DNA from: Luteibacter aegosomaticola
Lineage (GTDB): Bacteria > Pseudomonadota > Gammaproteobacteria > Xanthomonadales > Rhodanobacteraceae
Assembly: GCF_023078475.1 (NCBI RefSeq)
Contig: NZ_CP095741.1
Span: 310,001-374,000, forward strand
Direction: 5' to 3'
Length of the DNA: 64,000 nucleotides
Part shown: positions 1 through 11,351 of the stretch, in pieces
Numbering within the stretch: position 1 is the stretch's first letter
Layout of the letters: the number at the start of each line of letters is the position of its first letter
Notes under the pieces: model-generated
Told to the model about the DNA's origin: nothing
What the model saw: the letters and a program-made list of their open reading frames with translations, nothing else
Databases searched by the model: none
Translations under genes and position numbers: made by a program

Positions 1-417
1 TGGTTCACCACCAAGTTCATCTGGCCCCAGCTCAACGGTGCCATTGAAGAGCGTCAAAAGAAGGTGGCCGAGGGGCTCGCCGCCGCTGAGCGCGCCCGCG
101 CTGAGCTCAAGGACGCCGACGCCAAGGTCGCGGCCGAGATCAAGCAGGCCCGCGTGCAGTCCACGGACATCATCGACAAGGCACAGGCCCAGGCCAACGC
201 CATCATCGAGAAGGCCCGCGTGGAAGCTACCGAGGAGATCAACCGTCTGAAGGCCCAGGCCCAGGACGAGATCGCCACGATGGCCCAGCGTGCACGTGAA
301 CAGCTGCGTGAGCAGGTGGGTTCGCTCGCCATCAAGGGTGCGGAAAAGATCGTCCAGCGTGAAATCGACCCGGCGGCCCACAAGGCGCTGCTCGACCAGC
401 TCGCTGCCGAGATCTGA
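1..417 (+). CDS. atpF: ATP synthase F0 subunit b (5' truncated)
   Basis: The window opens inside this gene; 138 C-terminal codons in frame 1 are visible, beginning WFTTKFIWP, the end of the membrane helix. The rest is a long charged, Ala/Lys/Glu-rich coiled coil (roughly visible residues 15-115), as expected for the peripheral stalk that joins F0 to F1 through the delta subunit. The stop TGA at 415-417 lies two bases before the atpH start, so the genes are probably translationally coupled. Its place directly ahead of atpH-A-G-D-C makes the assignment secure. atpI, atpB and atpE should lie just upstream, outside the window. Confidence 0.95.
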   Translation, partial: WFTTKFIWPQLNGAIEERQKKVAEGLAAAERARAELKDADAKVAAEIKQARVQSTDIIDKAQAQANAIIEKARVEATEEINRLKAQAQDEIATMAQRAREQLREQVGSLAIKGAEKIVQREIDPAAHKALLDQLAAEI

Positions 418-419
418 TC

Positions 420-953
420 ATGGCCCAGGCGCTCACCCTCGCCCGTCCGTATGCGCGCGCTGCCTTTGAGGTAGCGCACGCATCCGGTGCGCTTGCCGCA
501 TGGTCGGCAGCGCTGAATTTTTCCGCCGCCGTGGCTGCCGACCCCCAGGTCGCGGGCCTCGGTAATGATCCGCGCGTGCTGCCGCAGCAGCTCGTCGCGA
601 TCCACCTTCCGCAAGGCACCGCGGCTGATGCGCCGTACGCCCGCTTCCTCGAGGAGCTGGCTGACAACAACCGCATGGCCCTGCTGCCGGAAATCGCTGC
701 GCTCTACGACCAGTACAAGCTGGAGTCGGAGTCGACCCTGAAGGTCAAGGTCACCAGCGCACTGGATCTCGACAATGCCCAGGCCGAAGCACTGCGTGCT
801 TCGCTGAAGCGCCGCTTCAAGCGCGAGATCGAACTGGATACGCACGTCGATCCGGCGCTGCTCGGTGGTGTCGTCATCGACACCGGCGAACAGGTCATCG
901 ACGGGTCCGCGCGCGGCCGCCTGCAGCGGTTGGCCAGCGTGCTGACGCACTGA
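420..953 (+). CDS. atpH: ATP synthase F1 subunit delta
   Basis: A 177-residue protein matching the usual length of the delta/OSCP subunit, which caps F1 and binds the b-subunit stalk. The N-terminal half is helical ([13 protein letters not shown] near residues 5-17, the family's opening helix), and the C-terminal part contains the conserved [15 protein letters not shown] stretch around residues 146-160, the OSCP signature region. It starts two bases after atpF stops and sits between atpF and atpA, the standard bacterial operon order. No anomaly was seen. Confidence 0.95.
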   Translation: MAQALTLARPYARAAFEVAHASGALAAWSAALNFSAAVAADPQVAGLGNDPRVLPQQLVAIHLPQGTAADAPYARFLEELADNNRMALLPEIAALYDQYKLESESTLKVKVTSALDLDNAQAEALRASLKRRFKREIELDTHVDPALLGGVVIDTGEQVIDGSARGRLQRLASVLTH

Positions 954-1011
954 ATACGAGCTTCTCATACCACCGGGTGCCGTGAGAGCGGCGCAACCCA
1001 AGGAACCGACC

Positions 1012-2562
<1,551 letters not shown>

Positions 2563-2624
2563 GCAATACCCACGCGGGGCGGTTCCGCCGCCCCGCTGCG
2601 TCACCCCTTAAAGACGAGTAAGCC

Positions 2625-3533
2625 ATGGCAAGCGGCCGCGAAATCAAAACCAAGATCAAGAGCACGCAGAACATGCGCAAGGTGACGCGTGCGCTCGAAA
2701 TGGTCTCGGCGTCGAAGATCCGCAAGGCGCAGGACCTGATGAAGGCCTCGCGTCCTTATGCGCGCCTCATGCGCAAGGTCATCGCCCACGTCGCCCAGGC
2801 CAGCACCGACTTCACCCATCCGTTCCTCACTGAGCGCGAGAACGTCGCACGCGTCGGCTTCATCGTCGTCTCGACCGATCGTGGCCTGGCCGGTGGCCTG
2901 AACTCGAACCTCTTCCGCCGCACGCTGACGTCGATCCGCGAGTGGCAGGGCAAGGGCGCCGAGATCGATGTGGTGGCGGTTGGCCAGAAGGCCGTGCAGT
3001 TCTTCCGCCGCATCAAGGGCGTGAACCTGATCGGCACGGCAACCCACCTGGGTGAGAAGCCGAAGCTCGAAGACCTGATCGGTGTCATCAAGGTTGTCCT
3101 CGATGCCTACAGCGCCAACAAGCTCGACCGCGTGTTCCTGGTCTACAACGACTTCGTGAACACCATCGTGCAGAAGCCGACCATCGAAGCCCTGCTTCCG
3201 GTCACGCTGGTGGCGAAGGAACTCGAGAGCGCCGAAGGCGATGCCGCGAAGGGCGTGAAGGTCGAGCAGACCCACGACTGGGACTACATCTACGAACCCG
3301 ATGCGCGCACGGTGCTCGAGCACCTGATGACGCGTTACATCGAGTCGGTGGTGTACCAGGCCGCGCTGGAGAACCTCGCCAGCGAACACGCCGCGCGCAT
3401 GGTCGCCATGAAGGCCGCGTCGGATAACGCCAACAAGGTCATCGGTGAACTGACGCTCGTCTACAACAAGGCGCGCCAGGCAGCGATCACCCAGGAAATC
3501 TCGGAAATCGTCGGCGGCGCCGCCGCGGTCTGA
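2625..3533 (+). CDS. atpG: ATP synthase F1 subunit gamma
   Basis: A 302-residue central-stalk subunit that rotates inside the alpha3beta3 hexamer. The N-terminal helix ([24 protein letters not shown]) and the C-terminal helix ([21 protein letters not shown]), which form the rotor coiled coil, are both clear. It is about 15 residues longer than the E. coli protein, with extra sequence in the central globular part around residues 195-220 ([20 protein letters not shown]). It lies between atpA and atpD in standard order, with about 60-75 bases on each side. Confidence 0.96.
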   Translation: MASGREIKTKIKSTQNMRKVTRALEMVSASKIRKAQDLMKASRPYARLMRKVIAHVAQASTDFTHPFLTERENVARVGFIVVSTDRGLAGGLNSNLFRRTLTSIREWQGKGAEIDVVAVGQKAVQFFRRIKGVNLIGTATHLGEKPKLEDLIGVIKVVLDAYSANKLDRVFLVYNDFVNTIVQKPTIEALLPVTLVAKELESAEGDAAKGVKVEQTHDWDYIYEPDARTVLEHLMTRYIESVVYQAALENLASEHAARMVAMKAASDNANKVIGELTLVYNKARQAAITQEISEIVGGAAAV

Positions 3534-5021
<1,488 letters not shown>

Positions 5022-5063
5022 GCGCCTTCATCGCCCCTTCCCCCACGCACGGAATAGAAGCCC

Positions 5064-5489
5064 ATGACCCATACCATCCGCGTCGACATCGTCAGTGCCG
5101 AAGCCGAGATCTTCTCCGGTGAAGCCACGCTCGTGGTCGCCACCGGTGAGCTTGGCGAGCTGGGTATCGCGCCGCGCCATGCACCGCTCATCACCCGCCT
5201 GAAGCCGGGCCACGTGGATGTTGTCGGCACCAACGGTGACCGCCAGCAGTTCTACGTCTCCGGTGGCATCCTCGAGGTGCAGCCGCAGGTGGTCACGATC
5301 CTCGCCGATACGGCCGCTCGCGCGTCCGACCTCGACGAGGCCGCGGCCCTCAAGGCGAAGGAAGAAGCGGAGGCCGCCCTGGCCAACCGTGGTGAGCAGC
5401 TCGACGTGGCCGAGGCCCAGGCCAAGCTGGCCGAAGCCCTCGCCCAGCTCCAGGCGCTGGAGCGCCTGCGCAAGACGCTCAAGCACTAA
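5064..5489 (+). CDS. atpC: ATP synthase F1 subunit epsilon
   Basis: A 141-residue epsilon subunit. The N-terminal beta-sandwich ([37 protein letters not shown], and [24 protein letters not shown]) is followed by an Ala-rich helical hairpin (about residues 90-138), the regulatory C-terminal domain that can inhibit ATP hydrolysis. It is the last gene of the operon; a strong intrinsic terminator begins 24 bases after its stop codon. Confidence 0.96.
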   Translation: MTHTIRVDIVSAEAEIFSGEATLVVATGELGELGIAPRHAPLITRLKPGHVDVVGTNGDRQQFYVSGGILEVQPQVVTILADTAARASDLDEAAALKAKEEAEAALANRGEQLDVAEAQAKLAEALAQLQALERLRKTLKH

Positions 5490-5513
5490 GCGTCTCGCCG
5501 TTCGCTTCGCAAG

Positions 5514-5541
5514 AAACCCCGCTCTCCGGCGGGGTTTTTTT
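5514..5541 (+). terminator. Intrinsic terminator of the atp operon
   Basis: Nine-base-pair stem AAACCCCGC / GCGGGGTTT (arms 5514-5522 and 5529-5537) with a six-base loop, continuing into a run of seven Ts (5535-5541). It sits immediately after atpC and before an unrelated gene, so it ends the ATP synthase transcript. Confidence 0.9.
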
Positions 5542-5591
5542 ATGGCCCGTCTTCATCCCGTGATGACCTCGCGCATTCCACACTGCCGGTT

Positions 5592-6674
5592 ATGCATGTC
5601 CGTTACCGCCGCAGCCTGTGGGTCCTGCTCGCCCTTGCGATCGTCCTGATCGCGGCGCGTGTGGCGCTGCCCTATATCGTCCTCGGCCAACTCAATGCCA
5701 GGCTGGCTCACATGGGCGCTTACTCGGGCCATATCGAAGACATCGATATCCACCTCTGGCGCGGCGCGTACTCGATCGACAACATGCGCATCGCCAAGAC
5801 CGAAGGATCGTTGCCTGTGCCGCTGTTCGATGCGGAGCGCACCGATATCTCGTTGAGCTGGCCAGCGCTCACGCGCGGCCACCTGCGCGGCAAGGTCGAG
5901 TTCTACGAGCCCACGCTCAACTTCGTGGATGGCCGGGGCGAGGGCGATTCGCAGACGGGTAAAGGCGTGGACTGGCGCGCCGAGCTGCGTGCCATCGTGC
6001 CTACGCGTATCGACGAGCTGCGCGTCACCAACGGTACGGTCACCTTCCATAACTTCGTGTCGAGCCCGAAGGTGGACCTGAAGATGACCGACGTGAATGG
6101 CACGGTCACCAACCTCACCAACGTGCAGCGCGAAGGCGGTGCACGCGTGGCGCATCTCGACGTCACGGCGCATATCCTGGGCGATGCGCCGTTGCAGGCG
6201 AAGGCCGAGTTCGATCCGCTCGAGAAGGCCGGGGATTTCCGCTACGAGCTTACCGTGCACGGCATCAAGCTCGTGCGCGCCAACGACCTGGTGCGGGCGT
6301 ATTCGGGGCTCGACTTTGCCGCGGGTGAAGGCGACTTCGTGATGGAGCTGCAGGCAAAGGATCGCAAGCTCGATGGCTACGCCAAGCCGCTCTTCCACGG
6401 CCTGAAGATCTTCAGCTGGAAGCAGGATGTGGAGCAGGACAAGAAGGGCCCGCTCAAGCTTGCCTACGAAGCGGTGGCGGAGGGCGTGTCGAAGGTGTTC
6501 AAGAACCAGTCGAAGGACCAGTTCGCCACGCGCGTACCCATTTCCGGCACTATCGACAACCGCAACATGTCCACCAGCCAGGCCATCATCGGGATCCTGC
6601 GCAACGCGTTCGTCGAAGCCTACAAGCCCAACCTGGAACACCTGACGGCGCGGCCCGAAGCGGACAAGGAATAG
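5592..6674 (+). CDS. DUF748-family membrane-anchored periplasmic protein
   Basis: A 360-residue protein with one N-terminal transmembrane segment (about residues 8-28, [20 protein letters not shown]) and a long mixed alpha/beta periplasmic region. It resembles DUF748, a relative of the AsmA-like envelope proteins: [22 protein letters not shown] near the N terminus, then the repeated beta-strand pattern, then [35 protein letters not shown] near the end. AsmA-like proteins are linked to outer-membrane assembly and lipid transport, but the role of this one is unknown. It stands alone between the atp terminator and glmU. Assignment rests on family resemblance only. Confidence 0.75.
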   Translation: MHVRYRRSLWVLLALAIVLIAARVALPYIVLGQLNARLAHMGAYSGHIEDIDIHLWRGAYSIDNMRIAKTEGSLPVPLFDAERTDISLSWPALTRGHLRGKVEFYEPTLNFVDGRGEGDSQTGKGVDWRAELRAIVPTRIDELRVTNGTVTFHNFVSSPKVDLKMTDVNGTVTNLTNVQREGGARVAHLDVTAHILGDAPLQAKAEFDPLEKAGDFRYELTVHGIKLVRANDLVRAYSGLDFAAGEGDFVMELQAKDRKLDGYAKPLFHGLKIFSWKQDVEQDKKGPLKLAYEAVAEGVSKVFKNQSKDQFATRVPISGTIDNRNMSTSQAIIGILRNAFVEAYKPNLEHLTARPEADKE

Positions 6675-6762
6675 CGCCGGCCCGGTTAGTGCGAACGATG
6701 GACTTGGCACGGCGCCCCCAAACGCGCGACAGTGCTGCCCTGGCAACCTGGCAGGCAAGCCC

Positions 6763-8142
6763 ATGACCGCACCGCTACACGTCCTCATCCTCGCCGCTGG
6801 CGAGGGCAAGCGCATGAAATCCGCCTCGGCGAAGGTACTGATGCCGCTCGCCGGCAGGCCGCTCCTGGCGCATGTCATCGAGGCCGCACGGGCGCTTGGC
6901 CCCGCCGGTGTCCATGTGGTCTATGGGCACAATGGCGAGCAGGTGCGGCGCGCGTTCGCCGCGGATGCCGCGCTCGGCTGGATCGAGCAGCGCGAGCGGC
7001 TGGGCACCGGCCACGCCGTGCGCACCGCGCTCGAAGCGTTGCAGGCCGACGGCAAATTGGAAGGCCGCGTACTCGTGCTTTACGGCGATGTGCCGCTCAT
7101 CCGCAGCGAAGTGCTCTCTGCACTGGTGGCTGGCGATGCCGGCCTGGCCATGCTCGCCACCCGCCTGCTCAATCCCGCCGGCTATGGCCGCGTCGTGCTC
7201 AATGCCGACGGCAAGGTGCGGCAGATCGTCGAAGAAAAGGATGCGAGTGCCGCGCAGCGTGCGATCGACCTGATCAACACCGGCATCCTCGCAGGCGATG
7301 CCGAGCGGCTGCTCGCGTGGACGCAAGCTCTCACTAACAACAATGCGCAGGGCGAGTACTACCTCACCGACGTGTTCGAGATGGCCGCGGCCGAAGGCGC
7401 GCCCGCCGCGTGCGTCGATTGCGATCCTGTGGATGCGTCGGGCGCCAACGATCCGTGGCAGCTGGCCGGCCTGGAAGCGATGTATCGCGAGCGCATGGCG
7501 CGCCAGCTGGCCGTGGCCGGTGTGCGCCTTGCGGACCCGTTGCGCATCGACGTACGCGGTAAGGTCACCACCGGCACCGATGTCGAAATCGACGTGAACG
7601 TGATTCTTGAGGGTGAGGTCGAACTCGGCAACGACGTCCGGATCGGCCCCTTCACGCGCATCCGCAACGCGACGCTCGCCGCTGGCACGGTCGTACTGGC
7701 CCATTGCGATCTCGATGGCGTGGTCACGCACGGCCCGTGCACGATCGGGCCGTTCGCGCGCCTGCGCCCGGGCACCGATCTGGCGGAAGGCGTGCACATC
7801 GGCAACTTCGTCGAAACCAAGAACGCGGTGATCGCGGCCGGCTCGAAGGCCAACCACCTCACCTATCTTGGTGATGCCGTGATCGGCAGCAAGGTGAACA
7901 TCGGCGCGGGCACCATTACCTGCAACTACGATGGCGTGAACAAGAGCCGCACCACCATCGAAGATGGCGTGTTCGTCGGCTCGAACAGCTCGCTCGTGGC
8001 CCCGGTGACGCTCGGCGCCGGCTCAACCATCGGCGCCGGCACCGTTGTCACTCGCGACGCGCCCGCCAACGAACTCACGCTGGCCCGCACCCGCCAGACC
8101 ACGATCGCCGGCTGGCACCGTCCCACCAAGAAAACGCCTTAG
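6763..8142 (+). CDS. glmU: Bifunctional GlcNAc-1-P uridyltransferase / GlcN-1-P acetyltransferase
   Basis: A 459-residue bifunctional enzyme making UDP-GlcNAc, the precursor of peptidoglycan and lipid A. The N-terminal uridyltransferase domain opens with the nucleotide-binding [11 protein letters not shown] at residues 10-20; the C-terminal half (from about residue 255) is a left-handed beta-helix of hexapeptide repeats with [15 protein letters not shown], the acetyltransferase signature. Length is normal (E. coli about 456). The stop codon overlaps the stop of the convergent chorismatase gene by four bases, so the two mRNAs overlap end to end. glmU close downstream of atp genes is a common gammaproteobacterial arrangement. 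Confidence 0.96.
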   Translation: MTAPLHVLILAAGEGKRMKSASAKVLMPLAGRPLLAHVIEAARALGPAGVHVVYGHNGEQVRRAFAADAALGWIEQRERLGTGHAVRTALEALQADGKLEGRVLVLYGDVPLIRSEVLSALVAGDAGLAMLATRLLNPAGYGRVVLNADGKVRQIVEEKDASAAQRAIDLINTGILAGDAERLLAWTQALTNNNAQGEYYLTDVFEMAAAEGAPAACVDCDPVDASGANDPWQLAGLEAMYRERMARQLAVAGVRLADPLRIDVRGKVTTGTDVEIDVNVILEGEVELGNDVRIGPFTRIRNATLAAGTVVLAHCDLDGVVTHGPCTIGPFARLRPGTDLAEGVHIGNFVETKNAVIAAGSKANHLTYLGDAVIGSKVNIGAGTITCNYDGVNKSRTTIEDGVFVGSNSSLVAPVTLGAGSTIGAGTVVTRDAPANELTLARTRQTTIAGWHRPTKKTP

Positions 8143-9158
8143 CGGTAGCGCCAGCCGTCGATTTCGACGAGCAGCTCTTCGCGGCAGATGTCGCCGTGGA
8201 CGATGAGCAGGGGCGCTTCCGGCCAATGTGCTTCCGCGAACGCCTTCACGGCCGCGGCATCTTCACGGTGGCGCACGTACGCCTTGAGCGGCGCATGTGC
8301 ATTGAACCCTTCCGGTGCGCCGCCATGCGCGAGCAGCGCATCGAGGTTGCGGCGGGTTTCAGCCAGCTGGGCGGCGAGGTCGCCAGCGTGCGCGGAGGCG
8401 TGGCCGACGACGGCAGCCGTGCCGGAAATGGCCAGCACATCGTTGGCCGGCAGGAAGGTGGCGCGCGCGAAGCTGGGCGGCGTGCGGCCGTACTGGCGTG
8501 GGTATTCCCATGCGCTGACCTGACGCGGATTCTCGACGCGGGTGCCCGGGCGATCAGTCGCCATCAGGTACACCTGCAGCAAGCCCTTGCTGGCGTGGTG
8601 GCCAATGGCCGAGGCCGCGGGGAAACCCTTGGCGAAGACCTCGCCCATGCCGTTGATACGGCCGGTGCAGAACTGCTTGTAGCGCTCGTCGTCACCAGGG
8701 CCCGTGTTGATCGCGCCGAGGTAATTCCAGATGCGCTGCACATGGCATTCCGGCGCGCCGGCCACGAAGGACGAGAGCAGCTGGTAGGCGTGCGTCGCGG
8801 CGCCTTCGGGGCCCCCGAAAGCGGCTTCTTCACATTCGACCGCGGCGTAGAGCCAGCCACCACCACGCGACCAGCGCAGGTCGCCTTCGCGGCCGCAGGT
8901 GATCTCGCCTTCCACGGTCCACAGCTCGACCGGCGCGTCGCCCAACGGCTCCAGCGCGACGTTCAGCCAGCGCGGATCGTCCACGACGGGCGCTGAGGTG
9001 CCAAAGCCGAACGCGGCCAGGGTGCCGGGCGGCAGGGCGCCTGTGAAGGGCGCACGGTAGGTCACGATCGGTGAAGGGCTGGCGGCGGGCGTGGCTCGCT
9101 CGCGCATGTCGCTGGCTGGGCGCATTGAGGCTTCCATGTAAACGCTGGCCGCCATCAT
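8139..9158 (-). CDS. xanB2: Chorismatase (XanB2/FkbO/Hyg5 family), hydroxybenzoate synthase
   Basis: A 339-residue protein of the chorismatase family, which hydrolyses chorismate. Hallmarks seen: [10 protein letters not shown] (142-151), [13 protein letters not shown] (155-167) and a C-terminal LLVEIDG with Glu332, the position expected for the catalytic glutamate. The Xanthomonas enzyme XanB2 makes both 3-hydroxybenzoate, the xanthomonadin starter, and 4-hydroxybenzoate for ubiquinone. The gene diverges from the ACP of the pigment locus, which supports a XanB2-like role. Start is uncertain: ATGs at 9158, 9155 and 9137 are possible, with AGGA just before the first two. The subtype (3-HBA/4-HBA-forming or diene-diol-forming) cannot be told from sequence by eye. 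Confidence 0.88.
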   Translation of the reverse strand: MMAASVYMEASMRPASDMRERATPAASPSPIVTYRAPFTGALPPGTLAAFGFGTSAPVVDDPRWLNVALEPLGDAPVELWTVEGEITCGREGDLRWSRGGGWLYAAVECEEAAFGGPEGAATHAYQLLSSFVAGAPECHVQRIWNYLGAINTGPGDDERYKQFCTGRINGMGEVFAKGFPAASAIGHHASKGLLQVYLMATDRPGTRVENPRQVSAWEYPRQYGRTPPSFARATFLPANDVLAISGTAAVVGHASAHAGDLAAQLAETRRNLDALLAHGGAPEGFNAHAPLKAYVRHREDAAAVKAFAEAHWPEAPLLIVHGDICREELLVEIDGWRYR

Positions 9159-9237
9159 ATCCTGCGAAGCGCCGGGGCGTTCATGGCCGCGTCTTCACGT
9201 CCCTGAATGTAGCCTCGCAGGTGCTTGAAAAGCCCTG

Positions 9238-9246
9238 TGTTACACT
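9238..9246 (+). promoter_or_regulatory. Extended -10 promoter element ahead of the ACP gene
   Basis: TGTTACACT fits an extended -10 (TGn followed by TACACT, a near match to TATAAT) about 55 bases before the ACP start. No good -35 is spaced 17 bases upstream, which is usual for extended -10 promoters. It lies in the 144-base divergent gap between the chorismatase and the pigment operon. Confidence 0.45.
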
Positions 9247-9302
9247 CCGCCGCCGCTGCCATCCGGGGGGAGGCAAGCTTGATTTGGGGACCTGAGAAAA
9301 CC

Positions 9303-9575
9303 ATGGCAACGCAGACCGAAGCACAGAAAGAACTCGCAGAACTGATCGTCACCAGCCTGAACCTGGAAAGCGTGCAGCCTGCTGACATCGACCCGGAAGC
9401 GCCCCTGTTCGGCGGCGACCTGGGCCTGGATTCCATCGACGCGCTGGAAATCGCCCTTGCGGTGTCGAAGCGCTATGGCTTCCAGCTGAAGTCGGATAAC
9501 CCCGACAACCGCACCATCTTCACGAGCCTGCGCACCCTGTCCGAGCACATCGAACAGCACCGCGCGGCTGCCTGA
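9303..9575 (+). CDS. Acyl carrier protein of the aryl-polyene locus
   Basis: A 90-residue acyl carrier protein. The phosphopantetheine attachment motif DSIDALE is present with Ser44, within the typical GGDLGLDSIDALEIALAV helix. In aryl-polyene and xanthomonadin clusters a dedicated ACP carries the growing polyene. An upstream in-frame start at 9225 would add 26 residues unlike any ACP, so ATG 9303 is chosen. It opens the rightward operon of ACP, dehydratase, acyltransferase and dehydratase. Confidence 0.9.
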   Translation: MATQTEAQKELAELIVTSLNLESVQPADIDPEAPLFGGDLGLDSIDALEIALAVSKRYGFQLKSDNPDNRTIFTSLRTLSEHIEQHRAAA

Positions 9576-9637
9576 CGGCCGTTCAGGTCACGCTGATCCC
9601 TGCCGTGGTTTGCTCTGCGCAAACCGGGCACACGACC

Positions 9638-9949
9638 ATGACCGACATCGCCGCTGATACCTACGTGCAGGCCTTCCGCTTCGCGGCGGGCCACCCCAGT
9701 TTCGCCGGGCATTTCCCCGGACGGCCCATCGTGGCCGGCGTCCTGATCCTCGAGCAGGCGGCGCATGCGCTGCAGGCGTGGCGCGGGGCATCGGTGCGCC
9801 AGGTGATCGATGCGAAGTTCGTAGCCCCGCTCTTGCCCGATGAAGACGCGGTGCTCGAACTGACCGAGGCCGGAGAACGCCGCTATCGCTTCGTCGTCCG
9901 CCGCGGCGAGACCACGCTGCTGCGTGGCACGCTGGAGGGCAGCGTATGA
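9638..9949 (+). CDS. FabZ/FabA-like 3-hydroxyacyl-ACP dehydratase (ApeI-like)
   Basis: A 103-residue single hot-dog domain. The segment AGHPSFAGHFPGRPIVAGVLILEQAAHAL (residues about 18-46) matches the FabZ/FabA active-site region: the GHFPGxP histidine followed by an acidic residue on the central helix. It would dehydrate 3-hydroxyacyl-ACP to enoyl-ACP in each polyene extension cycle. Start chosen at ATG 9638 (MTDIAADTY); a longer start at 9605 lacks family resemblance. The stop overlaps the acyltransferase start in an ATGA, implying coupling. Confidence 0.8.
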   Translation: MTDIAADTYVQAFRFAAGHPSFAGHFPGRPIVAGVLILEQAAHALQAWRGASVRQVIDAKFVAPLLPDEDAVLELTEAGERRYRFVVRRGETTLLRGTLEGSV

Positions 9950-10893
9950 GCCACTGGAAGCAACGCGAAGGCGGTGGCTTCTTCGCTATCTGGCTGCTGC
10001 GCACGATCGGGCTAGGGCTCGGCCGCCGCGTCGCGCGGCTGTTGCTGTGGCCGATCACGCTGTACTTCTTCCTGCGCCGGCCCGCCGAGCGGCTGGCCTC
10101 GCGCATGTATCTCGCGCGCGTGCTCGACAGGCCGGTAACCAACGCGGATGTGTTCCATCACATCCACATGTTCTCTGCCACGCTGCTCGACCGGATGTTC
10201 TTCCTGGCCCGCGGTGAGCGCGATTTCGTCGTCGAAGCCGAAGGCGTGCCCGAGCTCGATGCCTGCCTGGCCGAGGGCAACGGCGCCATGCTGCTCGGTT
10301 CGCACCAGGGCAGCTTCGAAGCGCTACGCGCAATTGGCCAGCGCCGCCCGGACGTGCCGCTGCGCGTCGTGCTCGATAAGCAAAAAACACCCGCGCTGAC
10401 TGCGTTGCTCGAGGCGCTGGCACCAGAGGTCGGCGCTGCCGTGATCGACGCCTCGCTGGGTGGCACCTCGGTGGCGCTCGCCATGGCGGAGGGCGCCGCG
10501 AAGGGTGGCATGGTGGCGCTGCTTGCCGACCGCGGCAATCCGCACGAAGCGTCGCGCGCCGTTCCGTTCCTTGGAACACCGGCCTCCTTTCCGGTGGGGC
10601 CGTGGTTGCTCGCGTCAGCGCTCAAGATCCCCGTGGTGCTTTGCTTCGGCATCTACCTCGGTGGCAATCGTTACCGGCTGATCTTCGAACCCTTCGCCGA
10701 AAGCATCGACATCCCGCGCGCCCGGCGCGCGGAAGCGCTCGAAGAGATCATGGGCCGGTACGCGTCGCGGCTGGAACACTACTGCCGCATGTACCCGTTC
10801 AACTGGTTCAACTTCTACGATTTCTGGCAGGAAGGCGGTAGCGCACACGCAGCCGCCCCAGCGCCACAACCGGTGCAGCAAGCCGATGCCTGA
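9946..10893 (+). CDS. LpxL/HtrB-type acyltransferase (ApeD/XanD-like)
   Basis: A 315-residue inner-membrane acyltransferase of the lipid A lauroyl-transferase superfamily. The LPLAT motif appears as GSHQGSFEAL (H-x4-E, residues about 123-132), with an N-terminal hydrophobic region (WLLRTIGLGLGRRVARLLLWPITLYFFL) and the C-terminal YPFNWFNFYDFW block typical of ape-cluster members. Such enzymes are thought to move the finished aryl polyene from ACP onto a lipid. The start overlaps the upstream stop as ATGA and the end overlaps the next gene by eight bases. The C terminus is Ala/Pro-rich and probably disordered. Confidence 0.82.
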   Translation: MSHWKQREGGGFFAIWLLRTIGLGLGRRVARLLLWPITLYFFLRRPAERLASRMYLARVLDRPVTNADVFHHIHMFSATLLDRMFFLARGERDFVVEAEGVPELDACLAEGNGAMLLGSHQGSFEALRAIGQRRPDVPLRVVLDKQKTPALTALLEALAPEVGAAVIDASLGGTSVALAMAEGAAKGGMVALLADRGNPHEASRAVPFLGTPASFPVGPWLLASALKIPVVLCFGIYLGGNRYRLIFEPFAESIDIPRARRAEALEEIMGRYASRLEHYCRMYPFNWFNFYDFWQEGGSAHAAAPAPQPVQQADA

Positions 10894-11341
10894 CGCTCTC
10901 GCGCCCCCTACGATCGGCAAGGCGGATTTCGCCACGCTCGTTCCGCACGCGGGCGATATGTGCCTGCTCGATGGCGTGGTCGCCTTCGATGACGCGACGA
11001 TCCATGCGGTGAGTACCGCACACACCGCCCCCACGCATCCGCTGCGTGGCGAGCATGGCCTGCACGCCGTCCACCTCGCCGAATACGGCGCCCAGGCCAC
11101 CGCGGTTCACGGCGCGCTCCGGGCGAAGGCCTCCGGCGCGACGCAGCCGCGCCCCGGCATGCTGGTGAGCCTGCGCGGGGTAAAGCTTGCGGTGGATCGC
11201 GTGGATGACCTCGCCGGCCGCCTCGATGTGTTCGCGGAGTGCCTGCTCGCCGACGACGCCGGCGCGCAGTACACCTTCCGTATCGAACACGAAGGCCGCG
11301 AGATCGCGAGCGGCCGGGCGGCGGTGATCCACCCGGCCTGA
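10886..11341 (+). CDS. ApeP-like 3-hydroxyacyl-ACP dehydratase
   Basis: A 151-residue protein with the LVPHAGDMCLLDGVV segment (residues 18-32) that characterises ApeP-type dehydratases, followed by HAVHLAEYGAQATAVHGAL, the usual central helix of that family. In aryl-polyene systems an ApeI/ApeP pair supplies the dehydratase step, which matches the two hot-dog genes here. It overlaps the acyltransferase gene by eight bases and is the last gene of the rightward operon. The next genes converge on it from the opposite strand only ten bases away, with no obvious terminator between. Confidence 0.8.
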   Translation: MPDALAPPTIGKADFATLVPHAGDMCLLDGVVAFDDATIHAVSTAHTAPTHPLRGEHGLHAVHLAEYGAQATAVHGALRAKASGATQPRPGMLVSLRGVKLAVDRVDDLAGRLDVFAECLLADDAGAQYTFRIEHEGREIASGRAAVIHPA

Positions 11342-11351
11342 CGCGCCTCGA

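Noticed and set aside
9225..9302. Upstream start extending the ACP by 26 residues
   Set aside because: The added sequence is unlike any ACP, and it would cover the likely promoter element.
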